The notes beneath the pieces are model-generated. The model was not told where the DNA came from, ran no database searches, and saw only the letters and a list, made by a program, of their open reading frames with translations. 34,819 bases of DNA from Bacillota bacterium (GTDB lineage Bacteria; Bacillota; Clostridia; Oscillospirales; Oscillospiraceae), in the NCBI GenBank assembly GCA_021199635.1, contig JAJQHS010000047.1:1-34819 (forward strand). Reading direction: 5' to 3'. The position numbers were made by a program, and so were the translations under genes. This document shows positions 1 to 8,306 of this stretch, one piece after another (within the stretch, counting starts at the first letter, position 1; every line of letters starts with the position of its first letter).

Positions 1-1332
1 GTATGCCGATGCCGCTATCTCGGCGGCCCACATCGCATACCACGCGCAGGACAGGCCGGACAGCCGGATCAGCAGCCATAGCAGCGGCACCAGCACCACC
101 AGCTGCCGGATCGCCCCGCCGACCATATTGATCACGCCGTTGCCCAGCCCGGATCCAAAATAGCCGGACAGGATGGTAAGCGTGGCGAAAACAAAGGTCA
201 CGGAGATGATCCTGAGCGCCGGGACGCCAATGGCCAGCATTTCCTCCCCGGCCTCAAACAGCCCCAGCAGCTGCCCCGGGAAAAGCAGGAATACCGCCGT
301 CCCCAGCAGTGCCATGATTACGCCTGCCCGCACGGTACAGCGCCAGGCCTGCCGGATGCGGGCAGGATTCTTTGCGCCGTAATTGTACCCCACGATGGGG
401 ATCGCCGCCTGCCCAAGCCCATTCATGGGCATCATCAGGAAATTCTGCAGCTTGTAATATACGCCGAAAAAAGCGACCGCAGTGGACGACACCGTGATCA
501 GCACCGCGTTCACGGCGAAGGTCATCACGCTCCCCATGGCCTGCATCACAATGGTGGGCATGCCGACCCGGTAAATCTCCCGCACCTCCGCCAGGCGGAA
601 GCGGTAGCCGGACAGGCGCACGTGGATCACCGGATTCTTTGTCCGGTTGAAAACCAGGCCCACCACCGCGCCGACCATCTGCCCGATCACTGTGGCAATG
701 GCCGCGCCGCGGATGCCCATCGCCGGGCAACCCAGCAGCCCGAAAATCATGATCGGGTCCAGCAGAATATTGGTGACCGCTCCCGCGATCAGGGACAGCA
801 TGCTCAGCACCGTATCCCCCACAGCCTGAAGCAGCCGCTGCGCGTAGGTTTGCAGGAAAATGCCGAAGCAGAAAGTCACGCAGATCCGCATATACTGCAC
901 GCACAGCGCCTGCAGGGCGGCGTCCTCCGTCATCAGGGCGGCGATCGGCTCCGGCAAAAGGATGCCGATCAGCGAAAACAGTGCGGCCGTTGCCAGGTTC
1001 AGGATTAGCCCGGTGGTGGCAGCGCTGCACGCCTGCGGGATCTTTTTCGCGCCGACGTACCGGGACAGCAGCGCATTCAGCCCCACATTGGTGCCCACGG
1101 CCACCGCGATCATAAGAAACTGCACCGAATAGACCAGGGAAGCCGCCGTCAGCGCGTCCTCGCTCAGCCGCGCCACATATATGCTGTCCACGATGTTGTA
1201 CAGCGACTGCACCAGCAGGGAGAGCATCAGTGGCACGGACATGTTCAGCAGCAGCCTGCCCATAGGCATGACTGCCATTTTATTTTGCCCGGGCGCATCG
1301 CCGGCGGCCGCCGGTTCCCTTTCCGCATTCAT
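1..1332 (-). CDS. MATE family efflux transporter, partial (C-terminus runs off the window)
   Basis: The minus-strand frame from ATG at 1332..1330 reads MNAEREPAAAGDAPGQNKMAVMPMGRLLLNMSVPLMLSLLVQSLYNIVDSIYVARLSEDALTAASLVYSVQFLMIAVAVGTNVGLNALLSRYVGAKK, the typical MATE N-terminus. The frame is open to base 1, so it is missing from the supplied ORF track. Confidence 0.9.
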   Translation of the reverse strand, partial: MNAEREPAAAGDAPGQNKMAVMPMGRLLLNMSVPLMLSLLVQSLYNIVDSIYVARLSEDALTAASLVYSVQFLMIAVAVGTNVGLNALLSRYVGAKKIPQACSAATTGLILNLATAALFSLIGILLPEPIAALMTEDAALQALCVQYMRICVTFCFGIFLQTYAQRLLQAVGDTVLSMLSLIAGAVTNILLDPIMIFGLLGCPAMGIRGAAIATVIGQMVGAVVGLVFNRTKNPVIHVRLSGYRFRLAEVREIYRVGMPTIVMQAMGSVMTFAVNAVLITVSSTAVAFFGVYYKLQNFLMMPMNGLGQAAIPIVGYNYGAKNPARIRQAWRCTVRAGVIMALLGTAVFLLFPGQLLGLFEAGEEMLAIGVPALRIISVTFVFATLTILSGYFGSGLGNGVINMVGGAIRQLVVLVPLLWLLIRLSGLSCAWYAMWAAEIAASAY

Positions 1333-1348
1333 AGCTTCCGTCCCCCGT

Positions 1349-1879
1349 TCACCATTTCTCAAAATGCACCTGGCTCTCCTCGTAGTCCGGATGCTCCCCG
1401 TCCTTCTCCTCCGCAGGGTAGCCGAATGCGATGATGGAATGGGGGACCACCGTGTCCGGCAGGGAGAACAGCTTTCTCTGGTTCTCCACCCGGTCCATCT
1501 GCGGCCAGGTGCCCAGCCACACGGAGCCGATGCCCAGCCCCTCCGCGGCGAGGATCATGTTCTGCCCGGCGATGGCGCCGTCGATGACCCAGTAGTCCTT
1601 TGCCCGGGGAAATGCCCGCTCCAGGTCGCCCATGACCAGGATCGCCACGTCGCAGCTTCGCAGGGGCTGGGCCGGCCTTCCGTTGGCGTCCGCCATTTTA
1701 TTCAGCGTATCCCGGTCACGGACCACCAGGAAGCTCCAGTCCCGGGTATTGGCGCAGGTAGGGCCGGTCATTCCGGCGCGCAGAATCGTGTGCAGGTCCG
1801 CGTCGGTGATGTGCTGCTGGGTGTATTGGCGGATGCTCCTTCTTTTCAAAACGCCGTCTGTCAATTCCATAATTTGCAT
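1349..1879 (-). CDS. Nitroreductase family protein
   Basis: 176 aa with N-terminal RRSIRQYTQQHITDADLHTILRAGMTGPTCANTRDWSFLVV, and GAIAGQNMILAAEGLGIGSVWLG, typical of FMN-dependent nitroreductases. Confidence 0.9.
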   Translation of the reverse strand: MQIMELTDGVLKRRSIRQYTQQHITDADLHTILRAGMTGPTCANTRDWSFLVVRDRDTLNKMADANGRPAQPLRSCDVAILVMGDLERAFPRAKDYWVIDGAIAGQNMILAAEGLGIGSVWLGTWPQMDRVENQRKLFSLPDTVVPHSIIAFGYPAEEKDGEHPDYEESQVHFEKW

Positions 1880-1889
1880 CTCCTTGTGC

Positions 1890-2351
1890 TTATTTTGTGT
1901 TTTTCCCGTTGCCGGATGGGGCCGGGGCGGTATCCTCCAGGGTTTTCAGATTCTCATACATGCGCGACAGCATGTCCAGAAATTGCTGCTGCTCCTCCTG
2001 GGTGAACCCGGCAAAGGCCGCGGCATCCATGCGTTCGATGGCGCCTGCCATCTCGCTCCACATCCGGGTGCCCTTTGGCGTGAGCCACAGCCGCTTTTTC
2101 CGCTTATCTCCCGGCGCAGGCTCGCACCGGACCAGGCCGTCCCGCTCCATGCGCTTTACCAGCCCCGCCACGGTAGAGCGGTCCAGCTCCCAAGCCTCGC
2201 AGATCGCGGACTGGGAGCAGCCGTTGTCCACCGCCAGATATTCCAGCACCCGGGGCTGTCCGCTGGAAAGCCCGACTGCCTGCGCTTTCCTGAGGATGTA
2301 ATTGGTGAACCGGCCCTTGACCAGGCTGATGTGGAAATGCACGCCTTGCAT
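1890..2351 (-). CDS. MarR family transcriptional regulator
   Basis: 153 aa winged-helix pattern: SGQPRVLEYLAVDNGCSQSAICEAWELDRSTVAGLVKRMERDGLVRCEPAPGDKRKKRLWLTPKG. Confidence 0.92.
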   Translation of the reverse strand: MQGVHFHISLVKGRFTNYILRKAQAVGLSSGQPRVLEYLAVDNGCSQSAICEAWELDRSTVAGLVKRMERDGLVRCEPAPGDKRKKRLWLTPKGTRMWSEMAGAIERMDAAAFAGFTQEEQQQFLDMLSRMYENLKTLEDTAPAPSGNGKNTK

Positions 2352-2376
2352 ATGCTCCGCCCCCTATCCAGAAATC

Positions 2377-2410
2377 GTTGGTATCGAAACAATACTGTTT
2401 CCATGCCAAC
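2377..2410. promoter_or_regulatory. Putative MarR operator: 34-bp imperfect palindrome
   Basis: GTTGGTATCGAAACAATACTGTTTCCATGCCAAC. The two 17-bp arms match with three mismatched pairs. It lies between the -10 box and the MarR start. Confidence 0.75.
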
Positions 2411-2411
2411 T

Positions 2412-2440
2412 ATTATAGGCAAAGCTCCCCCAAAAGTCAA
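2412..2440 (-). promoter_or_regulatory. Sigma-A-type promoter for the MarR-nitroreductase-MATE operon
   Basis: Minus strand TTGACT (2440..2435), 17-nt spacer, TATAAT (2417..2412). Confidence 0.85.
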
Positions 2441-2464
2441 GCCATCAAATTCCCCTGTGCAGCC

Positions 2465-2494
2465 GAAAAAAGCACCTCCGCGGAGATGCTTTTT
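2465..2494 (-). terminator. Intrinsic terminator of the TerB/BrxD/helicase operon
   Basis: Minus strand AAAAAGCATCTCCGCGGAGGTGCTTTTTT: GC-rich near-palindromic hairpin followed by a T-run, just after the helicase stop codon (2507). Confidence 0.75.
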
Positions 2495-2506
2495 CAGCGG
2501 TATGGT

Positions 2507-4786
2507 TCACTTTTGGGAGCCGCGGAGGGCATTCTGGCAGAGGCGGAGCATTTTCTCCCGCATCCCGTCGATATCCAGCACGCCGTAGGCGAAGCCCTTC
2601 TTCACCAGCACCTCCGGCAAATATTCGTCATATTTGTCGAAGATCGGCACCTCGCCCGGGTAGACCAGGCTCATGGGGTCAATGCTCTGGTGCAGCTCCT
2701 CCTCCAGTATTTCCCAGAATTCCGTTTCCGAAACGGTCATGACAAACTGGAGGAAGTACGGCCGGGAGGCATCCAGCCCCTTAATGCCCAGCCGGCTGCC
2801 GCAGCGCAGCTTCAGGAACCGCTCCAGCGCCAGGAACGCGTAGGTGCCCAGCCAGGGGAACAGGCAGTAGTAATTCCCGCCCAGGCAGATCAGGTTCCGG
2901 CTGTCCAGCCCGGCGTTCCGGGCGGCGTCGCGGGCGGCAGAGAGCCGCGTGACGGCGTTTTTCATCAGGTAGGGGTAGGTGCGCGTCTCGCACAGCACCC
3001 CCAGCATCCGCTCCAGGATGCGGGTGTGGATGTCCCCCGGCACCTCCCCGAAATAAGCAGGGACCTTGCCTTTGATCTGCTCGCAGTAGACCATGTGCCG
3101 CTTGTGGTCCACCTCGTCCACCAGCCAGACATGCCCGGCGATGGCGATTTTCTCCCCGGCGGGAGGTGGCTTCACGATGGTGCCCAGCTCCTCGGAACCG
3201 GCGCGGACGGTGTACTCCTCATTTTCCTGGAACACGGCGTAGAACTTGTAATTGTTAATGACCCGCTCCCCGGCCAGGCCGACGATCAGGCCGCCGGTCT
3301 CCGTCCGCTGGATGTGCTCGGTCTCCAGCAAATGCCGCAAAAGGATCCGGAAATCCTCCTGGGAAACCCGCTGGAAATACCGCAGGGTCAGCACCCGGGA
3401 CGCCAGCTGCGCCGGGGTCATCTCCCCGCCGGAGGCCAGGATGCTCATGGTCTGATGGTACAGCAGGCTGTACGGCAGAGCGTCCAGCCGGGGCGGCTCC
3501 ACCCACCGCTCCTCCACGTACAGCTGCACCAGGGCGATCCCCTGGATCAGCTTCCACGGAATGGTTTCCGGCAGCGGGGCGCGGGGCTCCGGCGGCTCCT
3601 CCCGCATGACGAACCACATCTCCGGCGGCTGTTCCCGCCGGCCGGTGCGTCCCATGCGCTGCAGGAACGACGATACCGTGAACGGCGCATCGACCTGGAA
3701 TGCCCGCTCCAGCCTGCCAATGTCAATGCCCAGCTCCAGCGTGGCCGTCGTCACGGTGGTCTGGAACTGCTCCTCGTCCTTCATGACTGACTCTGCCGTT
3801 TCCCGATAGGCCTCCGACAGGTTGCCATGGTGGATCAGGAAGCGGTCCGGCTCGTTCCTCGCCTCGCAGTACTGCCGCAGGGTGGTCGTGACCGCCTCGC
3901 ATTCCTCCCGGGAATTGACGAATACCAGGCACTTTTTGCCCCGGGTATGCTCAAAAATATAGCCGATCCCGGGGTCCGCCTCCTTGGGCGCGGTGTCCGT
4001 CTTCGGCGCCAGCGCATCCTCCACCGGCTGGAGCCCCTCCGGCGGCTGGCCATGGATTTTCGTCGGCGCGCCGGGATTGGTGGGCGGGAAGGTATAAAAA
4101 TGCTCCATGGAAAGCCGCCATTTCACGCCGCCCTGGGGCAAGGTGGGGATGATGGTGGTGCGCCCTGTCCCGGCGGACAGGAATGCGGCTGCGTCGCTGG
4201 GCTCGCCGATTGTGGCCGAAAGGCCAATGCGCCGGGGATTCACGCCCGCCATCCGGCACAGCCGCTGGATCAGACACAGGGTCTGCCCGCCCCGGTCCCC
4301 ACGCATCAGGGAATGCAGCTCATCGATCACGATGAAGCGCAGGTCACCGAACAGCTTGCCGATGGCCGAATGCTTATGCAGAAGCATGGCCTCCAGGCTC
4401 TCCGGCGTGATTTGCAGGATCCCAGAGGGATGCTTCATCATCTTATTCTTGTGGGAAGCGGAAACATCTCCGTGCCAGTGCCATACGGGGATATCCGCCT
4501 CCTGGCAGAGCGCGTTCAGCCGGGAGAACTGGTCGTTAATCAGCGCCTTCAGCGGCCCGATGTAGATCGCGCCCACAGAGGTGGGCATATCCTCCGTGAA
4601 CAGCGTGAGGATGGGGAAGAATGCCGCCTCCGTCTTGCCGGAGGCGGTGGAGGCCGTCAGGAGCAAATTCTCCTCCGTGTTGAAAATCACGTCCGCGGCG
4701 GCGGCCTGCACCGCCCGCAGATTCTCCCACCCGTTCTGATAGATATAATCCTGGATGAAGGGGGCATAGCGGTCAAAGGTGTCCAT
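2507..4786 (-). CDS. DEAD/DEAH-box SF2 helicase, BrxHI/Lhr-like
   Basis: 759 aa. Motif I TASTASGKTEAAF, motif II VIDELH, motif III LSATIG, motif VI QRMGRTGRREQ. It is adjacent to a BrxD-like ATPase. Confidence 0.85.
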   Translation of the reverse strand: MDTFDRYAPFIQDYIYQNGWENLRAVQAAAADVIFNTEENLLLTASTASGKTEAAFFPILTLFTEDMPTSVGAIYIGPLKALINDQFSRLNALCQEADIPVWHWHGDVSASHKNKMMKHPSGILQITPESLEAMLLHKHSAIGKLFGDLRFIVIDELHSLMRGDRGGQTLCLIQRLCRMAGVNPRRIGLSATIGEPSDAAAFLSAGTGRTTIIPTLPQGGVKWRLSMEHFYTFPPTNPGAPTKIHGQPPEGLQPVEDALAPKTDTAPKEADPGIGYIFEHTRGKKCLVFVNSREECEAVTTTLRQYCEARNEPDRFLIHHGNLSEAYRETAESVMKDEEQFQTTVTTATLELGIDIGRLERAFQVDAPFTVSSFLQRMGRTGRREQPPEMWFVMREEPPEPRAPLPETIPWKLIQGIALVQLYVEERWVEPPRLDALPYSLLYHQTMSILASGGEMTPAQLASRVLTLRYFQRVSQEDFRILLRHLLETEHIQRTETGGLIVGLAGERVINNYKFYAVFQENEEYTVRAGSEELGTIVKPPPAGEKIAIAGHVWLVDEVDHKRHMVYCEQIKGKVPAYFGEVPGDIHTRILERMLGVLCETRTYPYLMKNAVTRLSAARDAARNAGLDSRNLICLGGNYYCLFPWLGTYAFLALERFLKLRCGSRLGIKGLDASRPYFLQFVMTVSETEFWEILEEELHQSIDPMSLVYPGEVPIFDKYDEYLPEVLVKKGFAYGVLDIDGMREKMLRLCQNALRGSQK

Positions 4787-4800
4787 GCGCGCCGCCTCCT

Positions 4801-6123
4801 TTACAGCTCAAATTCCGCGAATTCCCCCGCGCTTTCGTCGGACTGCGCCTCCAGCGGCGTTTTCGCGTAGGAGAATGCCTCGGAGCCCATCAGCTCCGCC
4901 ACCTGCATCCCGGGGTTCTGGTACAGGATGTCCAGCAGCTCAATGAAATCCCGGATGATCTCCCGCGGGGTAATGTGGGAATCCGCCCCCACGCGGCTGT
5001 ATTCGATCTGGATGAACGTGATGCGGTCCTCCTGGGTCAGGCGCTGTGTATACCCGAAAAGCTGGGCATGAATGTCCGACAGCTTCTCCACCAGGATCAG
5101 CATTTCCTCATTGGTCAGCGGCGAGAGCCGTATGATCGGCGCCAGCATATCCCGGGTATCCCCCCGGGCGAAGCGCCCCTCCGTCAGCCGGGAGCGCAGC
5201 GCCTCGTAGCTGTATATGCCCCGGCGGGTATCCTCGATGCACTGGGGCGTGCCGCAGAGGATGATGCCGAAATATTTCGCCTTGCCCTGCAGGGTATCGT
5301 TGTACATGGTCAGGATCTTCTCGTAATTGTACTGCCTGGTGATGGCGTTGGGGATCTTGTAGATGTTGACCAGCTCATCGATCAGCACCAGCATTCCGGC
5401 GTAGCCCGCGCTTTTCAGGAACGCGGCGAAAATCTTGATATACTCGTACCAGTCGTCGTCCGTGATGACCACGTTCACGCCCAGCGCCTGCTTGGCCTCG
5501 GTTTTGGTCAGGTATTCCCCGCGGAACCAGCGGATGACCTTAGCCTTGGTCTCCTCATCCCCGTCCAGGTACGCGCGGTAGTACATCGTCAGCAGGTGGG
5601 CAAAGTCGAATCCATGCACCATGCCGTTGAGCTGGCTGATGACCTCGAATATTTTCTGCTGCACCAGCCGGGCAAATTCCGGCGATTCCAGGTCCAGCCC
5701 GGATTCCATCGCCACGCCGCTCTGCACGCCACTGATCCACTTATCCAGCACCAGGGGCAGCGCGCCGCCCTCCGGCCGGGTTTTCGTGGACATATTCTGG
5801 ATTAGCTCCCGGTAAGTGGCCAGGCCCTGCCCCTTGGTGCCCTGTAGGCGGCGCTCCGGGGACAGATCAGCGTCCACCACCACAAAATTCCTGTCCATCA
5901 CGTAATTCCGGATGGTTTGCAGCAGGAAGCTCTTGCCGCTGCCATACTTGCCGGAGATAAAGCGGAAGGACGCGCCGCCGTCGGCGATGATCTCCACATC
6001 CCGCAGCAGGGCGTTGATCTCCTGCTCCCGCCCGACGGCGATGTAGGGCAGGCCAATGCGGGGCACGACGCCGCCCTTCAGGGCATTGATGAGCGTGCTG
6101 GCGATTCTCTTAGGTATTTTCAA
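4801..6123 (-). CDS. BrxD-like (DUF2791) P-loop ATPase
   Basis: 440 aa starting MKIPKRIASTLINALKGGVVPRIGLPYIAVGREQEI. Walker A ISGKYGSGKSFLLQ, Walker B MLVLIDELVNIYK, and GIILCGTPQCIEDTRRGIYSYEALRSRL, matching the BREX BrxD family as remembered. Confidence 0.85.
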   Translation of the reverse strand: MKIPKRIASTLINALKGGVVPRIGLPYIAVGREQEINALLRDVEIIADGGASFRFISGKYGSGKSFLLQTIRNYVMDRNFVVVDADLSPERRLQGTKGQGLATYRELIQNMSTKTRPEGGALPLVLDKWISGVQSGVAMESGLDLESPEFARLVQQKIFEVISQLNGMVHGFDFAHLLTMYYRAYLDGDEETKAKVIRWFRGEYLTKTEAKQALGVNVVITDDDWYEYIKIFAAFLKSAGYAGMLVLIDELVNIYKIPNAITRQYNYEKILTMYNDTLQGKAKYFGIILCGTPQCIEDTRRGIYSYEALRSRLTEGRFARGDTRDMLAPIIRLSPLTNEEMLILVEKLSDIHAQLFGYTQRLTQEDRITFIQIEYSRVGADSHITPREIIRDFIELLDILYQNPGMQVAELMGSEAFSYAKTPLEAQSDESAGEFAEFEL

Positions 6124-8036
6124 GCCGGTATCATTCCCTTCAAGTCTTCGATATAATCTTCCACCAGGACGGGGGTATCGCCGTCAAAAGCGATGACCGT
6201 GTCCGCAAATTCCTCATACAGGTGCTCGTTGACCGCCTCTGCCAGGACCGAGGCCATCAGGTGCCGCTCCGCCAGGAATCCCCGCCAGTCCCCGCCGTAC
6301 AGCATCAGCTGCAAAAATCTCCGCTCCGGCTCCGGCAGGGCGCCATCCTGCTCCGGCTCCGCCGGAGTGGCGGGCGGCGTTTCCTCCACGTAGCGCTCCT
6401 CCTCGGTCATAAGCCGCTGCCCCACCGCATCCGCGCTTTTCCGGATGCCGGGCAGCTTGCTCAGGTCAAACTCCACCTTGGGCGCAGCCGTCTTCTTCTG
6501 CGCTTCGATGGCCTTGGTCAAAAGCTTTACCATGGTTTTGCCTTCCGGCCCGGGCTGCAGCGTGGCCTTGACGCCGTAGGCCTCCCGCACGAGCCGGTCA
6601 GCGGCGTGGACAAATTCGCCCAGGTACGTGCTGCGCTGGTTCGAGTCATAGTCCTGCTGGACGCTCCACACGGCGCCCTGGCAGGAATAGCGCTGCAGCG
6701 GGCTGAGGGTGTATTCATAATGGTCGAACCGCTTCCGCGAGTAAAACACCGCCGAGTGGAACGGGAAATACTGCTCATGCACCGGCGCGCCGACAAACAC
6801 GCGGCTGTACGGCTGGCCATACCGCTTCTCATACCGGGCGCTCAGCTGGCGGTACACCGTGCATACTGCCTGCTGCAGCGCCTGGGGCTGCGCCTTGTAG
6901 CCCCGGGAGCGGTCCAGGCGGTAGCTGGAAATCCTCCGGATAGCCGCAAACAGCGCGTCATCGCTGGCCGTTTCGCACTGATTCAGCGTTGCCACGGCCT
7001 CCTCGAACTCCGCATCCGTAAACTCCCGGACGCGCTCCGCCGGCAGGGTGTAGTAAATGGCATAGTCCACGATCCAGCGCCGGAGATTGGCTTGGATCTG
7101 CCCGTCCAGGGCGCCATAGCGTGTATAAAAATCCATCAGCGCATCCAGGCCCGCCTCCCCGGACTCCCCTCCGGTCTGGTTCAGAAGCTCATAGATGTAG
7201 AGGTATGCGTAGGTCTGCGACGTCTTCTCCATCCGGCCATGGCGCAGCCACGTCCGCCAGGTGAAATATCCCCGCAGCTCCGATGTGGACAGCCTCTGAT
7301 AGGTCGGAAAATAATGCAAAACCGGCCGCTCGTAGGGGCAATCGTCCTCAAACTGCGCCATAAACCGCGCCTGGCGGTAAAACAGCCGCTCCTCATCCCT
7401 TCGCGTGAAGAGATAATTGGACTCCATCTGCCGCAATTGCCTGTATTCCACAGGCAGCGGCTTACTGCTGCGCCCCGGCGCGGGGCGGATCGGCTCATCC
7501 GTATAGGTGCGCCCTGTCCGGGCATCCGCGGCGCCGCCCTGGGCGGCCGCTTCCCCCGCCGGGCCCGTGATCCGGAAGCTCTCGTCCAGCAGCGCGCAGA
7601 TCTTCCCCAGCTCCACGCTGCCGTCCAGCAGGACCGCGGCCCAGTCGCCCCGCTTCATGTGGTACGCGGGAATGATGACCCGGGTATTCAGCAGCCGGTC
7701 CCGCTGCGCCGGGTCACACCGGAACTCCAGGATATCCGTCACGCCGTCCCCGGGCAGGAGCAGCCTGCGGTTGGGCACGTCCATGATCAAGCCGTACCAC
7801 TTCTGGCTGTCCGTGTGCCGCAGCACCACATAGTTAGGCGCGTTGGACCAGAGGTATTCCGGGCGGGAGCCATAGCGCTCCGATGCATACTGCATGACAC
7901 TGGTGCGCAGGCTGTACGGCGTCCGGCTGCCCGACGGCTGCTCCTGGAACAGGCGCCGCAGCGAAGCCGCGACGCTGCCCTGCAGCTCCGCTGACAGGCG
8001 TTCCTGGAACTCCCGGAAATATTCCTTGTCCTTCAT
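6120..8036 (-). CDS. MmcQ/YjbR-TerB-N-TerB-C domain fusion protein
   Basis: 638 aa. The N-terminus matches MmcQ/YjbR (YVVLRHTDSQKWYGLIMDV..RCDPAQRDRLL..PAYHMKRGDWAAVLLDGSV). The middle matches TerB-N (LRGYFTWRTWLRHG..YAYLYIYELLNQ). The C-terminus matches TerB-C (LYEEFADTVIAFDGDTPVLVEDYIEDLKGMI). It overlaps the next gene by 4 nt (ATGA-type). Confidence 0.85.
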   Translation of the reverse strand: MKDKEYFREFQERLSAELQGSVAASLRRLFQEQPSGSRTPYSLRTSVMQYASERYGSRPEYLWSNAPNYVVLRHTDSQKWYGLIMDVPNRRLLLPGDGVTDILEFRCDPAQRDRLLNTRVIIPAYHMKRGDWAAVLLDGSVELGKICALLDESFRITGPAGEAAAQGGAADARTGRTYTDEPIRPAPGRSSKPLPVEYRQLRQMESNYLFTRRDEERLFYRQARFMAQFEDDCPYERPVLHYFPTYQRLSTSELRGYFTWRTWLRHGRMEKTSQTYAYLYIYELLNQTGGESGEAGLDALMDFYTRYGALDGQIQANLRRWIVDYAIYYTLPAERVREFTDAEFEEAVATLNQCETASDDALFAAIRRISSYRLDRSRGYKAQPQALQQAVCTVYRQLSARYEKRYGQPYSRVFVGAPVHEQYFPFHSAVFYSRKRFDHYEYTLSPLQRYSCQGAVWSVQQDYDSNQRSTYLGEFVHAADRLVREAYGVKATLQPGPEGKTMVKLLTKAIEAQKKTAAPKVEFDLSKLPGIRKSADAVGQRLMTEEERYVEETPPATPAEPEQDGALPEPERRFLQLMLYGGDWRGFLAERHLMASVLAEAVNEHLYEEFADTVIAFDGDTPVLVEDYIEDLKGMIPA

Positions 8037-8119
8037 GCCGGTTCTCCCTCCTCGGAGGCATCGATGCGCCGTCCGGCGCCATGCTCCGCGGTACGCCCGC
8101 CGGAGCTTTTCCTGGAACC

Positions 8120-8148
8120 AGTATAATAAAACCCGGCCAGGAAATCAA
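8120..8148 (-). promoter_or_regulatory. Sigma-A-type promoter for the TerB/BrxD/helicase operon
   Basis: Minus strand TTGATT (8148..8143), 17-nt spacer, TATACT (8125..8120), roughly 75 nt of leader before the 8036 start. Confidence 0.75.
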
Positions 8149-8186
8149 GAAAAAGATAAAATAATGTTCCGCTCCCCCGGAAATCC

Positions 8187-8222
8187 GGAAAAAGGATGCG
8201 GGAATGGCCAAGCCATTCCCGC
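8187..8222 (-). terminator. Intrinsic terminator of the FIVAR-protein/S8-protease operon
   Basis: Perfect 11-bp stem GCGGGAATGGC/GCCATTCCCGC (8198-8208 / 8212-8222) with a 3-nt loop. On the minus strand it is followed by ATCCTTTTTCC. Confidence 0.7.
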
Positions 8223-8306
8223 AAATGCGATGCAGATATCCGGGGACTGCCCTGTGCAGAGCAAGCCCTGCGCAGGGACGATTTCCTCAGTTCCGCGGGG
8301 CGGACA

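Noticed and set aside
254-1030. 258-aa minus-strand ORF inside the MATE gene
   Set aside because: Wrong frame. The true MATE frame runs open from 1332 to base 1 and gives recognisable MATE sequence; this one is Arg/Gly/Ala-rich out-of-frame translation.
6222-7994. 590-aa plus-strand ORF antisense to the TerB gene
   Set aside because: Exact-register antisense of the TerB-domain gene.
2507-8036. Complete BREX or Pgl system
   Set aside because: Only BrxD-like and BrxHI-like genes are present. PglZ, PglX, BrxC/PglY and BrxA/B/L are not seen in the window, so a BREX call is not supported.
8223-8306. Possible short gene or ncRNA between the protease stop and its terminator
   Set aside because: No convincing ORF, RBS or conserved structure beyond the terminator hairpin; it reads as a 3' UTR.
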